NCBI GenBank assembly: GCA_903871905.1
Contig: CAIQIV010000424.1
Coordinates: forward strand, 1-35,067
Direction: 5' to 3'
DNA: 35,067 nt
From: an uncultured Chloroflexota bacterium
Lineage (GTDB): Bacteria > Chloroflexota > Anaerolineae > Anaerolineales > UBA4823
Shown here: one piece after another, positions 10,909 to 21,966 of the stretch
How positions within the stretch are numbered: position 1 is the first letter of the stretch
Layout: every line of letters starts with the position of its first letter
Notes under the pieces: model-generated
The model's input: only the letters and a program-made list of their open reading frames with translations
Told to the model about the DNA's origin: nothing
Databases searched by the model: none
Program-made: the position numbers and the translations under genes

Positions 10909-12585
10909 TCACTTACCAGAGCGAAGAATCGAGTAAATGATCCACAGCCCAATCGCAAATGAGATGATAAACGCCACGATCACCAACGCCAACGCCATCT
11001 GGCTTTCACGGGCAACGGGGAAAAGCAGGGCCAGGCCCAGGATGAACGCTGCAGCAATCACGCTCACCGAAATGCGGTTGCTGATGCGATCCAGGCGGTC
11101 CAGCGTGTCCTTATCCGCCCCAACTGAAAGGGAAAATGGCAGCAGACCTCGCTGCAGGTTCCGCAGCATACTTTCCCCAATATTGGGCAGATCGCGCAGG
11201 GCATAAGCCAGGTTCTCGACATCCAACAGCAGGCTCGGCCCCCACTCCCAGGGCATGCGGCTGTTGATCACCAGCCGCTGAACCGGCGGGCCAAAAACCT
11301 GGAACAGGTCAAACTGCGGGTCCAGGCGCCGCGCCAGCCCGTCCATCATCGCCAGTGTCTTAAACAACAGCCACAAGTCTGCGGGCAGGGTGATCTGGTA
11401 GCTGAAGGCGATCTGCATCAGTTCCTCCACCACCCGGGCGGTCTGGATATACTCCAACGGCTGACCATAATACTGGTTCAACATGCGGTCAATGTCACGC
11501 TCAAGCGCCTGCTCATCGATGCGCCCCGAAACCGCCCCGATGCGCAGCATGTGGTGCACAATTCCTTTTGCATCCTGGCGCGAGGCTTGCAGAAAAGCCT
11601 GGATCAGGTTCATGCGGTCAATGCGTGAGATGTGACCCACCATCCCAAAGTCCATGGCGCCGATCACCGCCTCACCAGGTCCAAAGCCCGGCATAATTAC
11701 AAAATTTCCAGGATGAGGATCGGCATGGAAGAAGCCGTCCTCCATGACCTCCTTCACCAGCATGCGCGCCGCATGGGTCGCCACCTGGTGCCGGTCATAC
11801 CCCGCCGCATCCAGCTCATCAAAATGATCGATTTTGATCCCCTCCAGGCGCTCCAAGACCAGTATTTTTTGCGTAGACTGCGGCCAATACACCTTTGGGA
11901 TATACAGATGCGGGTCATTGGCAAAACTGACCCGGAAGCGATCGGCGTTCAATCCTTCCCGGCGGTAATCCAGCTCGTTCTGCAGAGTAAAAGCAAACTG
12001 AGCCACGATCTCCACCGGGTTGTACAACTGCCCCCAGGAGGTGCGCTGCGCCAGGCTGGCCAGGTCCGCCAGGATATCCAGGTCCGAATTGATCAGCGCC
12101 TGGATATTGGGACGCTGGACCTTGATCACCACCCGGCTGCCATCTGGAAGCACCGCCGCATGGACCTGGGCCAGCGAGGCTGAACCCAGTGGCTGCGGGT
12201 CGATCTCGGTAAAAATCTCACCCGGGTCACACTGGTATTCCGCGCGCAGCGATTCGAGCACTACCAGCCAGGAAACCGGGGGAACATTATCCTGCAGGCG
12301 CGCCAGTTCTAAGATGTAATCCGGAGGAAACAAATCAGGACGCGTGCTCATCACCTGGCCCAGCTTGATAAAAGTTGGGCCCAGCTCTTCCAGGGCTATG
12401 CGGAAATGCTCGGCCGGGCTCAGGTGGGTGGGCTGTGCATTTTGCCGGAAGAGCATCGGGTTTAACGGAAGATAGCGATCAACCCGCAGCGACTCCAGGA
12501 ACGAGCCAAATCCATGGCGCGCCAACACGCTGACGATCTGGTGGTAGCGTGCCAGGTTGCGCGTCCGACGGATGTGCTTATACAT
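10909..12585 (-). CDS. ABC1/AarF/UbiB-family atypical kinase
   Basis: ALEELGPTFIKLGQVMSTRPDLFPPDYILELARLQDNVPP, GSASLAQVHAAVLPDGSRVVIKVQRP, MEDGFFHADPHPGNF, AMDFGMVG, plus two C-terminal TM helices. Confidence 0.93.
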   Translation of the reverse strand: MYKHIRRTRNLARYHQIVSVLARHGFGSFLESLRVDRYLPLNPMLFRQNAQPTHLSPAEHFRIALEELGPTFIKLGQVMSTRPDLFPPDYILELARLQDNVPPVSWLVVLESLRAEYQCDPGEIFTEIDPQPLGSASLAQVHAAVLPDGSRVVIKVQRPNIQALINSDLDILADLASLAQRTSWGQLYNPVEIVAQFAFTLQNELDYRREGLNADRFRVSFANDPHLYIPKVYWPQSTQKILVLERLEGIKIDHFDELDAAGYDRHQVATHAARMLVKEVMEDGFFHADPHPGNFVIMPGFGPGEAVIGAMDFGMVGHISRIDRMNLIQAFLQASRQDAKGIVHHMLRIGAVSGRIDEQALERDIDRMLNQYYGQPLEYIQTARVVEELMQIAFSYQITLPADLWLLFKTLAMMDGLARRLDPQFDLFQVFGPPVQRLVINSRMPWEWGPSLLLDVENLAYALRDLPNIGESMLRNLQRGLLPFSLSVGADKDTLDRLDRISNRISVSVIAAAFILGLALLFPVARESQMALALVIVAFIISFAIGLWIIYSILRSGK

Positions 12586-12607
12586 AAAAGCTGGCTGCCG
12601 GGCTCGC

Positions 12608-12919
12608 TCAGGACTTGCGGGCAGCCTCGTCCAACTTGCGGGTCAATGTATCAATCTTTTCTTTCAGCGATTCGATCTCCTGCTTATCCGGTAGATCTAA
12701 TTCTTTCAACATGACCTGCACTTCCTGGCGCACCATCTTGCGGAAAGATTCCTGCTCTTCCTGTCCCTTGCGCACCATGCGGTCAACCAGCTGTTTGCCC
12801 TCATCCTTGGAGATCTCCCCGCGTCTGACCAGGTCATCCACCATTTCCTGGGTTTTCTCGCGGGTCAGCGATACCGCGCCCATGGTTGCCATAAAACCGC
12901 GCTCAAAAAACTCTAACAT
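12608..12919 (-). CDS. Small coiled-coil protein, phasin-superfamily/UbiK-like
   Basis: MLEFFERGFMATMGAVSLTREKTQEMVDDLVRRGEISKDEGKQLVDRMVRKGQEEQESFRKMVRQEVQVMLKELDLPDKQEIESLKEKIDTLTRKLDEA; 22 nt upstream of the UbiB-like gene. Confidence 0.7.
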   Translation of the reverse strand: MLEFFERGFMATMGAVSLTREKTQEMVDDLVRRGEISKDEGKQLVDRMVRKGQEEQESFRKMVRQEVQVMLKELDLPDKQEIESLKEKIDTLTRKLDEAARKS

Positions 12920-13037
12920 GGATCACCTCCTGATTTCGAGTAAGCTACGAATTCTGCCACCCCACCCAGGCGCCCATCTCAGCACCGACTGGATGGTTGT
13001 GATGAAAGGAATTATACCCGAACTCTCCTGAAAGAAC

Positions 13038-13844
13038 TTATGCCCCCATGCCGCGCACACTGCGGCGCAGCTCTTCCTGGATACCAGGGGGGAAGCTGCG
13101 AGCTGACTGGCGGATAAACCAGGCCGCGTCCGGGCTGTTTGCCATCATCAAAGCCTGCCTCAGAAAAAATGCGGTCTCTTGGGGTGAACAGCGCGCCAGG
13201 GAATCAATCACATCCAGGATATCAGGCCTCAGCACGCCGGGGGATTGGCGCACCAGCGGCATCACAAGTCGATAATAAACAGGCAGGTTCTGAAAAGCAG
13301 GATCTTGCAAAACCGGGATTAAAGCCCGCAATCCAAGCTGTTTCTCCAGCAGGTCTGGGCTGAGCAGCCATTTCTCAATCAGCCGGTCCAGCTCAGCCGG
13401 CTTTTCTCGCCGCAGGCGAGATAATCCCTGGGTAAGCATGGCAGTCAGGATACGCTCTTCCGGGTTTGTGCGCAGCCAGGCCTCCAGGCGTTCAAGAAGC
13501 TGGTCGGTCTCTTCGACCGGCAGTTGGCCCAGCACACCGATCGCCAGCAGGCGAAACTCCAGGTATGGTTCTTCCCACAACCGGTCTAATAAAGCCAGGC
13601 AGGTTTGTGAGTCCTCTTCTACATAAGGCGACAGTTCAAAGAGCACCTGGCGCAACACCGGCTGGCGCACATGGTAGCTGGGTAACAGGGAATGTGATTC
13701 CATCGCCGCTCCCGGCTTGATGGCGCGCTCCGAATAGAACTCCATCAGGTGATGCAGGCTGCGCACATACGCCGGCGGATCGTCATACTGCCCGGCCAGC
13801 AGTGCAGCTTGCTGTTTCAGACGGGCCGGCAATATGGCGGGCAT
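13038..13844 (-). CDS. HEAT-repeat-like helical protein of unknown function
   Basis: ORF 13038..13907 (-); ATG at 13844 (MPAILPARLKQQAALL) avoids overlap with proS. Repeating helical units (LALLDRLWEEPYLEFRLLAIGVLGQLPVEETDQLLERLEAWL...). Confidence 0.6.
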   Translation of the reverse strand: MPAILPARLKQQAALLAGQYDDPPAYVRSLHHLMEFYSERAIKPGAAMESHSLLPSYHVRQPVLRQVLFELSPYVEEDSQTCLALLDRLWEEPYLEFRLLAIGVLGQLPVEETDQLLERLEAWLRTNPEERILTAMLTQGLSRLRREKPAELDRLIEKWLLSPDLLEKQLGLRALIPVLQDPAFQNLPVYYRLVMPLVRQSPGVLRPDILDVIDSLARCSPQETAFFLRQALMMANSPDAAWFIRQSARSFPPGIQEELRRSVRGMGA

Positions 13845-13858
13845 CGAGGCTGAAAAGA

Positions 13859-15313
<1,455 letters not shown>

Positions 15314-15336
15314 TTATGAAAAAGATTACACCACCC

Positions 15337-15885
15337 TCACTGGGCGTGGTTGGCGTCCAGCAGTAGTTGGACTGCAGCCCGGACGTCAGAGGCAAAGCTC
15401 AGCCATCTGCGCTGAGCATCAGGGATATACGCGTCAAATGCCGTGTAGAACTGTTCCAGGGTATGGCGCCATCCAGGCCCGACCAGGACAAACGGGCGTG
15501 GGGCAACCGAGTTGGTCAGCAGGTGGTTCCACAGCACCGCCACCTCAGCCAGTGTGCCGGGCCCACCCGGCATGGCGACCACGGCGTCGCTCTCATCGAT
15601 CAGGGCAAACATGCGCTCACGCAGGGTGGCATATCGCATCTCCTGCTGCACCCAGCGGTTCGGGCGCACCGCTCTCCAGGCTTCAATTTGATCGCACGTC
15701 ACCCCGATCACCTGCCCCCCGACTTCAGCCGCCCCCCGGGAAACAGCCTCCATCGTGCCAATATACCCGCCGGTCAGGACGGTAAAACCCGCCTGCCCCA
15801 GCAGTTGGCCCAGCAGCATGGCTGCCTGATAGTCTGGCTCGCCCTCCCGGGTTTGCGATCCGCCAAAGACCGTGACCCGTTTCAT
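15337..15885 (-). CDS. LOG-family (TIGR00730-like) Rossmann-fold nucleotide-binding protein
   Basis: KRVTVFGGSQTREGEPDYQAAMLLGQLLGQAGFTVLTGGYIGTMEAVSRGAAEVGG..., AMPGGPGTLAEVAVLW. Confidence 0.85.
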   Translation of the reverse strand: MKRVTVFGGSQTREGEPDYQAAMLLGQLLGQAGFTVLTGGYIGTMEAVSRGAAEVGGQVIGVTCDQIEAWRAVRPNRWVQQEMRYATLRERMFALIDESDAVVAMPGGPGTLAEVAVLWNHLLTNSVAPRPFVLVGPGWRHTLEQFYTAFDAYIPDAQRRWLSFASDVRAAVQLLLDANHAQ

Positions 15886-16190
15886 TTATCCCTATCCCAG
15901 GTCCTCTGGTAATTCCGTTCCAGCTTGTCCAGGATAGCCTGCTCCAGGTCAATCTCCGCCACGCTGGCAATCTGCAGTAAATAGAGCGTCACATCAGCCA
16001 GTTCAGCAGCCAGCCCCGCCGGGTCATTCAGCTCATTTCGCCACTGGAAATGCTCCAGCACCTCGCTCGACTCCAGGACCAGCGAGATAGCCAGGTTGCG
16101 CAGGGTCTGGGGCCGCGGGGTGCCTGGCTCATACCAGCCCTTGGCCTGCACAAAGCGGTGCATTTCTTCGGTCAGTTCAGCGATATTCAT
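15882..16190 (-). CDS. MazG-like nucleotide pyrophosphohydrolase
   Basis: RNLAISLVLESSEVLEHFQW (ExxE) and ELADVTLYLLQIA (ExxD); 4-nt overlap with the LOG gene. Confidence 0.85.
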   Translation of the reverse strand: MNIAELTEEMHRFVQAKGWYEPGTPRPQTLRNLAISLVLESSEVLEHFQWRNELNDPAGLAAELADVTLYLLQIASVAEIDLEQAILDKLERNYQRTWDRDK

Positions 16191-16414
16191 TGGGCCTGAT
16201 TATATCTTAATCCTGGCAGTGCAATGGCTTCCAGGGCTGCCTGGGCGGAAAGACGCTGCTCCGGGTGCCAGCCTGACTCAGTGGCCATGCGCTGCAAATG
16301 CTCTAAAACCGCATGCTGCTCATCGGGCTGCAGCCCTGCAAAAGCTTCCTGCACCCGCTCTGCCTGGCGCGACAGCAGGCAGTCCCACAACCATTCAAGA
16401 GGATCGACCGCCAT
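16187..16414 (-). CDS. Small conserved-type hypothetical protein (75 aa)
   Basis: Four-nt overlap with the MazG-like start suggests translational coupling; no recognised domain. Confidence 0.55.
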   Translation of the reverse strand: MAVDPLEWLWDCLLSRQAERVQEAFAGLQPDEQHAVLEHLQRMATESGWHPEQRLSAQAALEAIALPGLRYNQAQ

Positions 16415-16470
16415 GATTTATCCAAACTCCTCAGTTCTACAGGTGTGCGGATCATACCACAATCAGCCGC

Positions 16471-16500
16471 TGACCTCAGCCCCCACAATTGGTTTATAAT
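16471..16500 (+). promoter_or_regulatory. Promoter upstream of the DHH-CBS-nucleotidyltransferase gene (TGACCT-N18-TATAAT)
   Basis: TATAAT at 16495-16500, 26 nt upstream of the ATG at 16527; -35 weak. Confidence 0.45.
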
Positions 16501-16526
16501 ACCCATGATGACAGGTCAATAATCCT

Positions 16527-19196
16527 ATGCGCATTATATTAACCCACGAACAGGCCGATTTCGATGCCATTGCCTCCCTGCTTGGCGCACACCTGCTGGA
16601 TGACAGCGCTTTGCCCGTGCTGCCACGGCGCCTCAACCGCAATGTGAGCGCTTTTCTCACCCTGTATGGCGAAGAGCTGCCTTTCATCGACCCGCGCGAC
16701 CTGCCCAACACCGCCATTGACCTGGTCACCCTGGTCGACACCCAGTCCGCCATCAGCGTGCGCGGCATGACCAATGCCACGCAGTATATCGTCATCGATC
16801 ACCACCCGCCGCGCTCCACCCCGCCGCCAAACTGGACCATGAAGGTCGATGACCTGGGGGCTGCAACCACCCTGGTGGTTGAGGCACTGCGCGAGCGCGA
16901 TATGGCTCTCTCCACCGTGCAATCCACCCTGCTCTTGCTGGGAATATACGAAGACACCGGATCGCTGACCTATTCACGCACCACGCCGCGCGACCTGCGC
17001 GCCGCGGCCTTCCTCCTGGAACAGGGCGCCGAGCTGACCATCGCCGCTGACTTTCTCAACCACCCGCTTTCGCTGCCCCAGCAGGCGCTGTACGATTACC
17101 TGCGCTCGCACAGCGAGCATTATCATATTCACGGGCACACCATCATGATCGCCACCGGCGACGCAGGCGGCGTGGAAGAAGAACTGTCCACCATCGTACA
17201 CAAACTACGCGACCTGCTTGACCCGGATGCCCTGTTTGTGCTGCTCACCACGCACGGTGGGGTGCAGATGATCGCCCGCTCCACCACTGACAACATCGAT
17301 GTCGCCGAGATAGTCACCCATTTTGGTGGAGGCGGCCATGAGCGCGCTGCCGCCGGGCTGATCCGCGGCCAGGATATTGAGATGGCGCGCGATGAACTGG
17401 TGCGCATCCTGCCTGATCACGTGCGGCGTTCGGTGACCGTGGCGCAGATTATGTCGCGCGGGCTGCAGGTGCTCACCACGGATACCCCGGCTGAGATGGC
17501 CGCCCTACGCATGCGCCGCTATGGTTACGAGGGCTACCCGGTCGTTGAACACATTCCTGGGATCACGCTCCAGGCAAATGGCGACAGTCGGCCGCTACAT
17601 GCCCGGGTCGTGGGGCTGCTCACCCGTCGGGCTGTGGACCGCGCCCTGGCGCACCGCTTGAACCTGCCCGCAGCCAGCCTGATGGAGGCAGGAGAGGTAA
17701 CCATCACTCCGGACGCTTCGGTCGAAGAGCTGCAGCGCCTGATGACCGAAACAGGCTGGGGGCAAGTACCGGTCGTCGATCCTGCCAGCGGGGAGATCAT
17801 TGGCATCGTCACCCGCACCGATATCTTGAAGACCCTGGCAACCAGGCCGCGCCGTCCGGGCGACCAGAACCTGGCCACCCGCCTGGAGAGCGCCCTGCCG
17901 CCTGCCCACCTGTCTCTGCTGAAGCTGGTTGCCCGGGAAGCCCACGAACAGCGCCTGGCGCTGTATATCGTCGGTGGGTTTGTGCGCGATCTGTACCTGG
18001 AGCGCCCCAGCCTGGACTTTGACCTGGTCGTGGAAGGCGACGCCATCCACCTGGCACGCGCCCTGGCCAGGCGGTACGGCGGACGCGTGACCAGCCACTC
18101 CCGTTTCGGAACAGCAAAATGGCACCTGCGCCGGCAGGCTGACGACATGCCCGGGGCGGGTATTGATACCCTGCCGCTTGAGCAACTGCCAGCCTCGCTC
18201 GACCTGGTCTCGGCGCGCACCGAATTCTACACTCACCCCACCGCGCTGCCCACCGTTGAGCGCGGCAGCATCAAGCTGGACCTGCACCGGCGGGATTTCA
18301 CCATCAATACCCTGGCCCTGCGCCTGGACGGACGGCATTACGGCGAAATGCACGACTACTGGGGCGGGCTGAACGACCTGCGCCAGGGCCTGGTGCGTGT
18401 CCTGCACTCTCTCTCCTTCGTGGATGACCCGACCCGCATCCTGCGCGCCGCGCGCTTTGAACAGCGCTTCGACTTTCAAATAGAAGAGCGCACCCTGGTG
18501 CTGCTGGGAAATGCCATCCCCTTATTGGACCGCCTGTCTGGTGACCGCATCCGGCATGAGTTGAATCACATCCTGAAAGAGCCGCTCGTCTGCCGCATCC
18601 TGGGCCGACTCGACGAGCTGGCTCTGCTCAAAGCAATTCACCCCTCCCTGACCTGGAACCAGCAGCTTTGCCAGTGGATAAGTTCCCGCCCCGCTGAGCC
18701 GCCTGAACCCTTCTGGGGGCTCAGCGGCGCCGATTGGCCTGCCCTGCGCACCGAGCTGGGATATATTCTGTGGATGCTCGACCTGACGGATGAACACGTG
18801 CAGTCCCTGGCCTTCCGCCTGAAACTCTCCACCCACCTGCTCGAGGCCATCCAGGCTGCCTGCCGCCTGTGGCGCCAGCAAACCAGGTTTGTCAGCGCTC
18901 GTACCAGCGAGGTTGTCTCCATTCTTGATGACCTGCCCCCCCTATCGCGCTATGCCTGCTACCTTGCTGAGGAGAACTCAGAAACCAGGCAGGTGCTGTA
19001 TTCCTATGTTACAAAATGGCAGAATGTATCACCCATGATCGATGGGCTGTCCCTGCGCCAGAAAGGCCTGCCGCCTGGCCCGGCATATCGCCGCATCCTG
19101 AGCCGCCTGCGCTCTGCCTGGCTGGACGGAGACATCAACAGTTCCGAGCAGGAGGTTGCCTTGTTAAACCAACTGATCCTGGACGAGGCAGTCTAG
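16527..19196 (+). CDS. Multidomain DHH/DHHA1 - CBS pair - tRNA nucleotidyltransferase/poly(A) polymerase family protein
   Basis: DHH (HEQADFDAIASLLGAHLL, IVIDHHPP), DHHA1 (FGGGGHERAAAGLI), two CBS motifs, class II NTase (YIVGGFVRDLYLERPSLDFDLVVEGDAIHLA, RRDFTINTLALRLDG, DPTRILRAARFEQRFDF). Confidence 0.93.
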   Translation: MRIILTHEQADFDAIASLLGAHLLDDSALPVLPRRLNRNVSAFLTLYGEELPFIDPRDLPNTAIDLVTLVDTQSAISVRGMTNATQYIVIDHHPPRSTPPPNWTMKVDDLGAATTLVVEALRERDMALSTVQSTLLLLGIYEDTGSLTYSRTTPRDLRAAAFLLEQGAELTIAADFLNHPLSLPQQALYDYLRSHSEHYHIHGHTIMIATGDAGGVEEELSTIVHKLRDLLDPDALFVLLTTHGGVQMIARSTTDNIDVAEIVTHFGGGGHERAAAGLIRGQDIEMARDELVRILPDHVRRSVTVAQIMSRGLQVLTTDTPAEMAALRMRRYGYEGYPVVEHIPGITLQANGDSRPLHARVVGLLTRRAVDRALAHRLNLPAASLMEAGEVTITPDASVEELQRLMTETGWGQVPVVDPASGEIIGIVTRTDILKTLATRPRRPGDQNLATRLESALPPAHLSLLKLVAREAHEQRLALYIVGGFVRDLYLERPSLDFDLVVEGDAIHLARALARRYGGRVTSHSRFGTAKWHLRRQADDMPGAGIDTLPLEQLPASLDLVSARTEFYTHPTALPTVERGSIKLDLHRRDFTINTLALRLDGRHYGEMHDYWGGLNDLRQGLVRVLHSLSFVDDPTRILRAARFEQRFDFQIEERTLVLLGNAIPLLDRLSGDRIRHELNHILKEPLVCRILGRLDELALLKAIHPSLTWNQQLCQWISSRPAEPPEPFWGLSGADWPALRTELGYILWMLDLTDEHVQSLAFRLKLSTHLLEAIQAACRLWRQQTRFVSARTSEVVSILDDLPPLSRYACYLAEENSETRQVLYSYVTKWQNVSPMIDGLSLRQKGLPPGPAYRRILSRLRSAWLDGDINSSEQEVALLNQLILDEAV

Positions 19197-19205
19197 TAAA
19201 GGAAT

Positions 19206-19760
19206 GTGGTCACCCCCACTATGACGATCACCCTTCCCCCACCTCCCACCTGGCTTCACCAGGTCATCATTCGCAACGTCACCCAGGCAGATCTGATCGC
19301 CCTGGAGTGGGAAGGAGAATTCCAACACTTCCGCCGCATGTATGCCGACATCTTTGAGCACGCCCGTAAAGGGACATCGGTATTATGGCTGGCAGAGCTG
19401 CCCGAGAAAGGCGTCATCGGGCAGGTCTTCATCCAGCTCAACAGCAATCGGCCTGAATTGGCTGATGGCGTGTTACGCGCCTATCTCTATGGCTTCCGCA
19501 TTAAGCCGGCGTATCGCGGCTGCGGCCTGGGCACCCAGATGATGCACATTGTCGAGAAAGATCTGGTCAAACGCGGCTTCCACTATGTGACGCTTAACGT
19601 TGGGCGCGACAACCCTGATGCCCGCCGCCTGTACGAACGCCTGGGCTACACGGTGATTGCCGCCGAGCCCGGGATCTGGTCCTATATCGATGACAGAGGG
19701 GAGCGGCGCGACGTCAACGAGCCAGCCTGGCGCATGCAAAAACAATTAAGAACCACTTAG
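19206..19760 (+). CDS. GNAT-family N-acetyltransferase
   Basis: FRIKPAYRGCGLGTQMMHIVEKDLVKRGFHYVTLNVGRDNPDARRLYERLGYTVI (motif A/B). Start GTG 19206 or ATG 19221. Confidence 0.88.
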   Translation: MVTPTMTITLPPPPTWLHQVIIRNVTQADLIALEWEGEFQHFRRMYADIFEHARKGTSVLWLAELPEKGVIGQVFIQLNSNRPELADGVLRAYLYGFRIKPAYRGCGLGTQMMHIVEKDLVKRGFHYVTLNVGRDNPDARRLYERLGYTVIAAEPGIWSYIDDRGERRDVNEPAWRMQKQLRTT

Positions 19761-19767
19761 CCAGCCC

Positions 19768-19796
19768 TTGCCACGATAAGCAGAATATGCTAAAAT
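19768..19796 (+). promoter_or_regulatory. Promoter of the nusA operon: TTGCCA-N17-TAAAAT with extended TGC -10
   Basis: TTGCCA 19768-19773, spacer 17, TAAAAT 19791-19796 preceded by TGC. Confidence 0.65.
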
Positions 19797-19835
19797 TTCT
19801 TTCGCTTTACAGCAAATCATGATGTTGTGCGGACG

Positions 19836-19858
19836 AAAAGTGGGCAACCCCCACTTTT
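19836..19858 (+). ncRNA. Leader hairpin AAAAGTGGG-caacc-CCCACTTTT upstream of nusA
   Basis: Perfect 9-bp stem, 5-nt loop, in the 5' leader about 40 nt downstream of the putative promoter. Confidence 0.55.
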
Positions 19859-19902
19859 CTGCGTAATAGGCAAGGTTTACTCCAGGTGGAGACAGGGAAG
19901 GC

Positions 19903-21942
19903 ATGAAGAACGAGTTTGTACTGGCTTTTAACGAGGTTCTGGAAGAGAAGCAACTGCCAAAGGAAGTCGTCTTAGATGCCCTGGCAGCGGCCATGGTGTC
20001 TGCCTACCGGCGAGCAGTGAATGCTTCAAATGCCCAGCACGTTGACGCCAAAGTTGACCCGGACACGGGAAAAGTAATCATCTTCGCCGAGAAGGAAGTG
20101 GTGGACAGCGTGCAGGACCCCCGCACCGAAGTCACCCTGCGGGATGCCCAAAAAGTGGAACCCGAAGCAAAGCTCGGCAGCATGGTGATTGTTGAGAGCA
20201 CGCCGCACAACTTCGGTCGTGTGGCTGCCCAGACCGCGCGCCAGGTGATCCAGCAGCGTATTCGCGAGGCAGAGCGCAATGCCCAGTTCTCTCATTACAG
20301 CAAACAGCTGGGTGAGATCATCAGCGGCATCATTCAGACCGTCAATAACCAGGGCGTCACCCTGGGCATGGACATGAAGGCTGAAGGCAGCATGCCCCGC
20401 AACCAGCAGATCCCAAGTGAGCGTTTCCGTGTCCATGACCGGGTGCGGGCGCTGCTGCTGGAGGTCAAAGACTCACCCCGCGGACCGCAGATTATCCTGT
20501 CGCGTGCCCACCGCAATTTTCTACGCCGCCTCCTGGAAAATGAGGTCCCCGAGATTTATCATGGGATGGTTGAGATCCGTTCCATCGCCCGCGAACCAGG
20601 ACAGCGCTCAAAAGTGGCCGTGGCAGCCCTGCAGCCCGGCGTCGACCCGGTCGGCGCCTGCGTCGGCATCCGCGGCGTGCGCATCCAGGCCATCGTCCGC
20701 GAACTCAACGATGAAAAAATCGACGTCATCGAATGGAACTCTGATCCTGCAGCCTACATCGCCAAGGCTCTCAGCCCGGCGCGCGTGGCAGGTGTGTATC
20801 TCAATGAACACGCCAAGGGCGCCAAGACCGCAACCGTGGTCGTCCAGGAAGACCAGCTCAGCCTTGCTATCGGGCGCGATGGCCAGAATGCCCGCCTGGC
20901 AGCCAAGCTGACCTCCTGGCGTATTGATATCAAGAGCCTGCCAGAAGCTGCCACCGACGCTCTCACCAAGCTGCGCACCGATCCGCAGTTCCTTACCATG
21001 GCCTCCCATGAAGCGGACACTGTCCGTCAGGTGGAAGCCATCCTGGACAAGAAGGCTGAGGGCCGCCCGGTCACTCCTGAAGAATATCACACCATGACCC
21101 AGTTCGTCGACCGGGTGGAGCGCGGCGTGGTCCGCCAGCGTCAGACCGAGAGCAAGGCGGAAGAAGAGCAGCTAAAATCAGTGCGTTCCAACATCCCGCC
21201 TGCGGCATTTGACATCCAAATCCAGGACTTCCAGGTCTCAGACCGCCTGTATGCGGTGATCAGTGAAGCCGGGTTTGCCACCGTCGGCGACCTGATGCTC
21301 CAGATGAAGCTCGACCCCGATTCGCTGCTCAAACTGTCTGGCATGGGTCCCAAGGCGATGAAAGAACTGGAAACAGCGCTGGACAAGCTGACTGCAGCCC
21401 TACAGCCGCCCGCACCTGAGCCCGAGCCAGCCGCACTCGAGGTAGTTGAGGCCACCCCGGTCGAGCAGGCGGCGGTCATCACGGAAACTGAGCCGGTACA
21501 GGCCGAGCCTATCGAGCCTGCTCCGGTCGAGACCCAGCCGGTTGGAGAAGTACTGCCACAGGTCGAGGCGGCTGAGCCTGTTGAGACGCCTGCGGTGGCC
21601 GCCCCGGTTGAGGCTGCTGCTGCCCCGGTGGTGGCACAGCCAGAAGAAGCAGAAAGAGCCCAGGAAGCCGCCCCGGCTGCAGCGGATGCAGGCACGCCCC
21701 CCGCTGCCCCCACATCCGAGGAAGAGGACGCATCCAACCTGGATGAGCTTTGGGACAAGATCCGTCCTGAGGATATGGTAGATACGACTACTTCCGAAGA
21801 TGAAGATGAAGACGATCTGCACAAGAAAAAGAAGAAAGGCAAGAAGAAATTCGTCGAGATGGAATATGACCCCGACAAAGATGTCATGGTTGTGAAGAAA
21901 AAACGCAAACGTGGCGCCGGCGATTGGGAAGAAGAATGGTAA
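19903..21942 (+). CDS. nusA: Transcription termination/antitermination protein NusA with long charged C-terminal extension
   Basis: NusA N-domain, S1, KH domains ([51 protein letters not shown]), C-terminal HhH repeat, then a ~170-aa Pro/Ala/Glu plus Lys-rich tail. Confidence 0.96.
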   Translation: MKNEFVLAFNEVLEEKQLPKEVVLDALAAAMVSAYRRAVNASNAQHVDAKVDPDTGKVIIFAEKEVVDSVQDPRTEVTLRDAQKVEPEAKLGSMVIVESTPHNFGRVAAQTARQVIQQRIREAERNAQFSHYSKQLGEIISGIIQTVNNQGVTLGMDMKAEGSMPRNQQIPSERFRVHDRVRALLLEVKDSPRGPQIILSRAHRNFLRRLLENEVPEIYHGMVEIRSIAREPGQRSKVAVAALQPGVDPVGACVGIRGVRIQAIVRELNDEKIDVIEWNSDPAAYIAKALSPARVAGVYLNEHAKGAKTATVVVQEDQLSLAIGRDGQNARLAAKLTSWRIDIKSLPEAATDALTKLRTDPQFLTMASHEADTVRQVEAILDKKAEGRPVTPEEYHTMTQFVDRVERGVVRQRQTESKAEEEQLKSVRSNIPPAAFDIQIQDFQVSDRLYAVISEAGFATVGDLMLQMKLDPDSLLKLSGMGPKAMKELETALDKLTAALQPPAPEPEPAALEVVEATPVEQAAVITETEPVQAEPIEPAPVETQPVGEVLPQVEAAEPVETPAVAAPVEAAAAPVVAQPEEAERAQEAAPAAADAGTPPAAPTSEEEDASNLDELWDKIRPEDMVDTTTSEDEDEDDLHKKKKKGKKKFVEMEYDPDKDVMVVKKKRKRGAGDWEEEW

Positions 21943-21966
21943 CCGGTTTTTCTGTAAAGAGATAAG

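Noticed and set aside
17595-18479. 294-aa minus-strand ORF opposite the CBS/nucleotidyltransferase gene
   Set aside because: Lies wholly antisense to an unmistakable CDS; composition typical of a shadow ORF.
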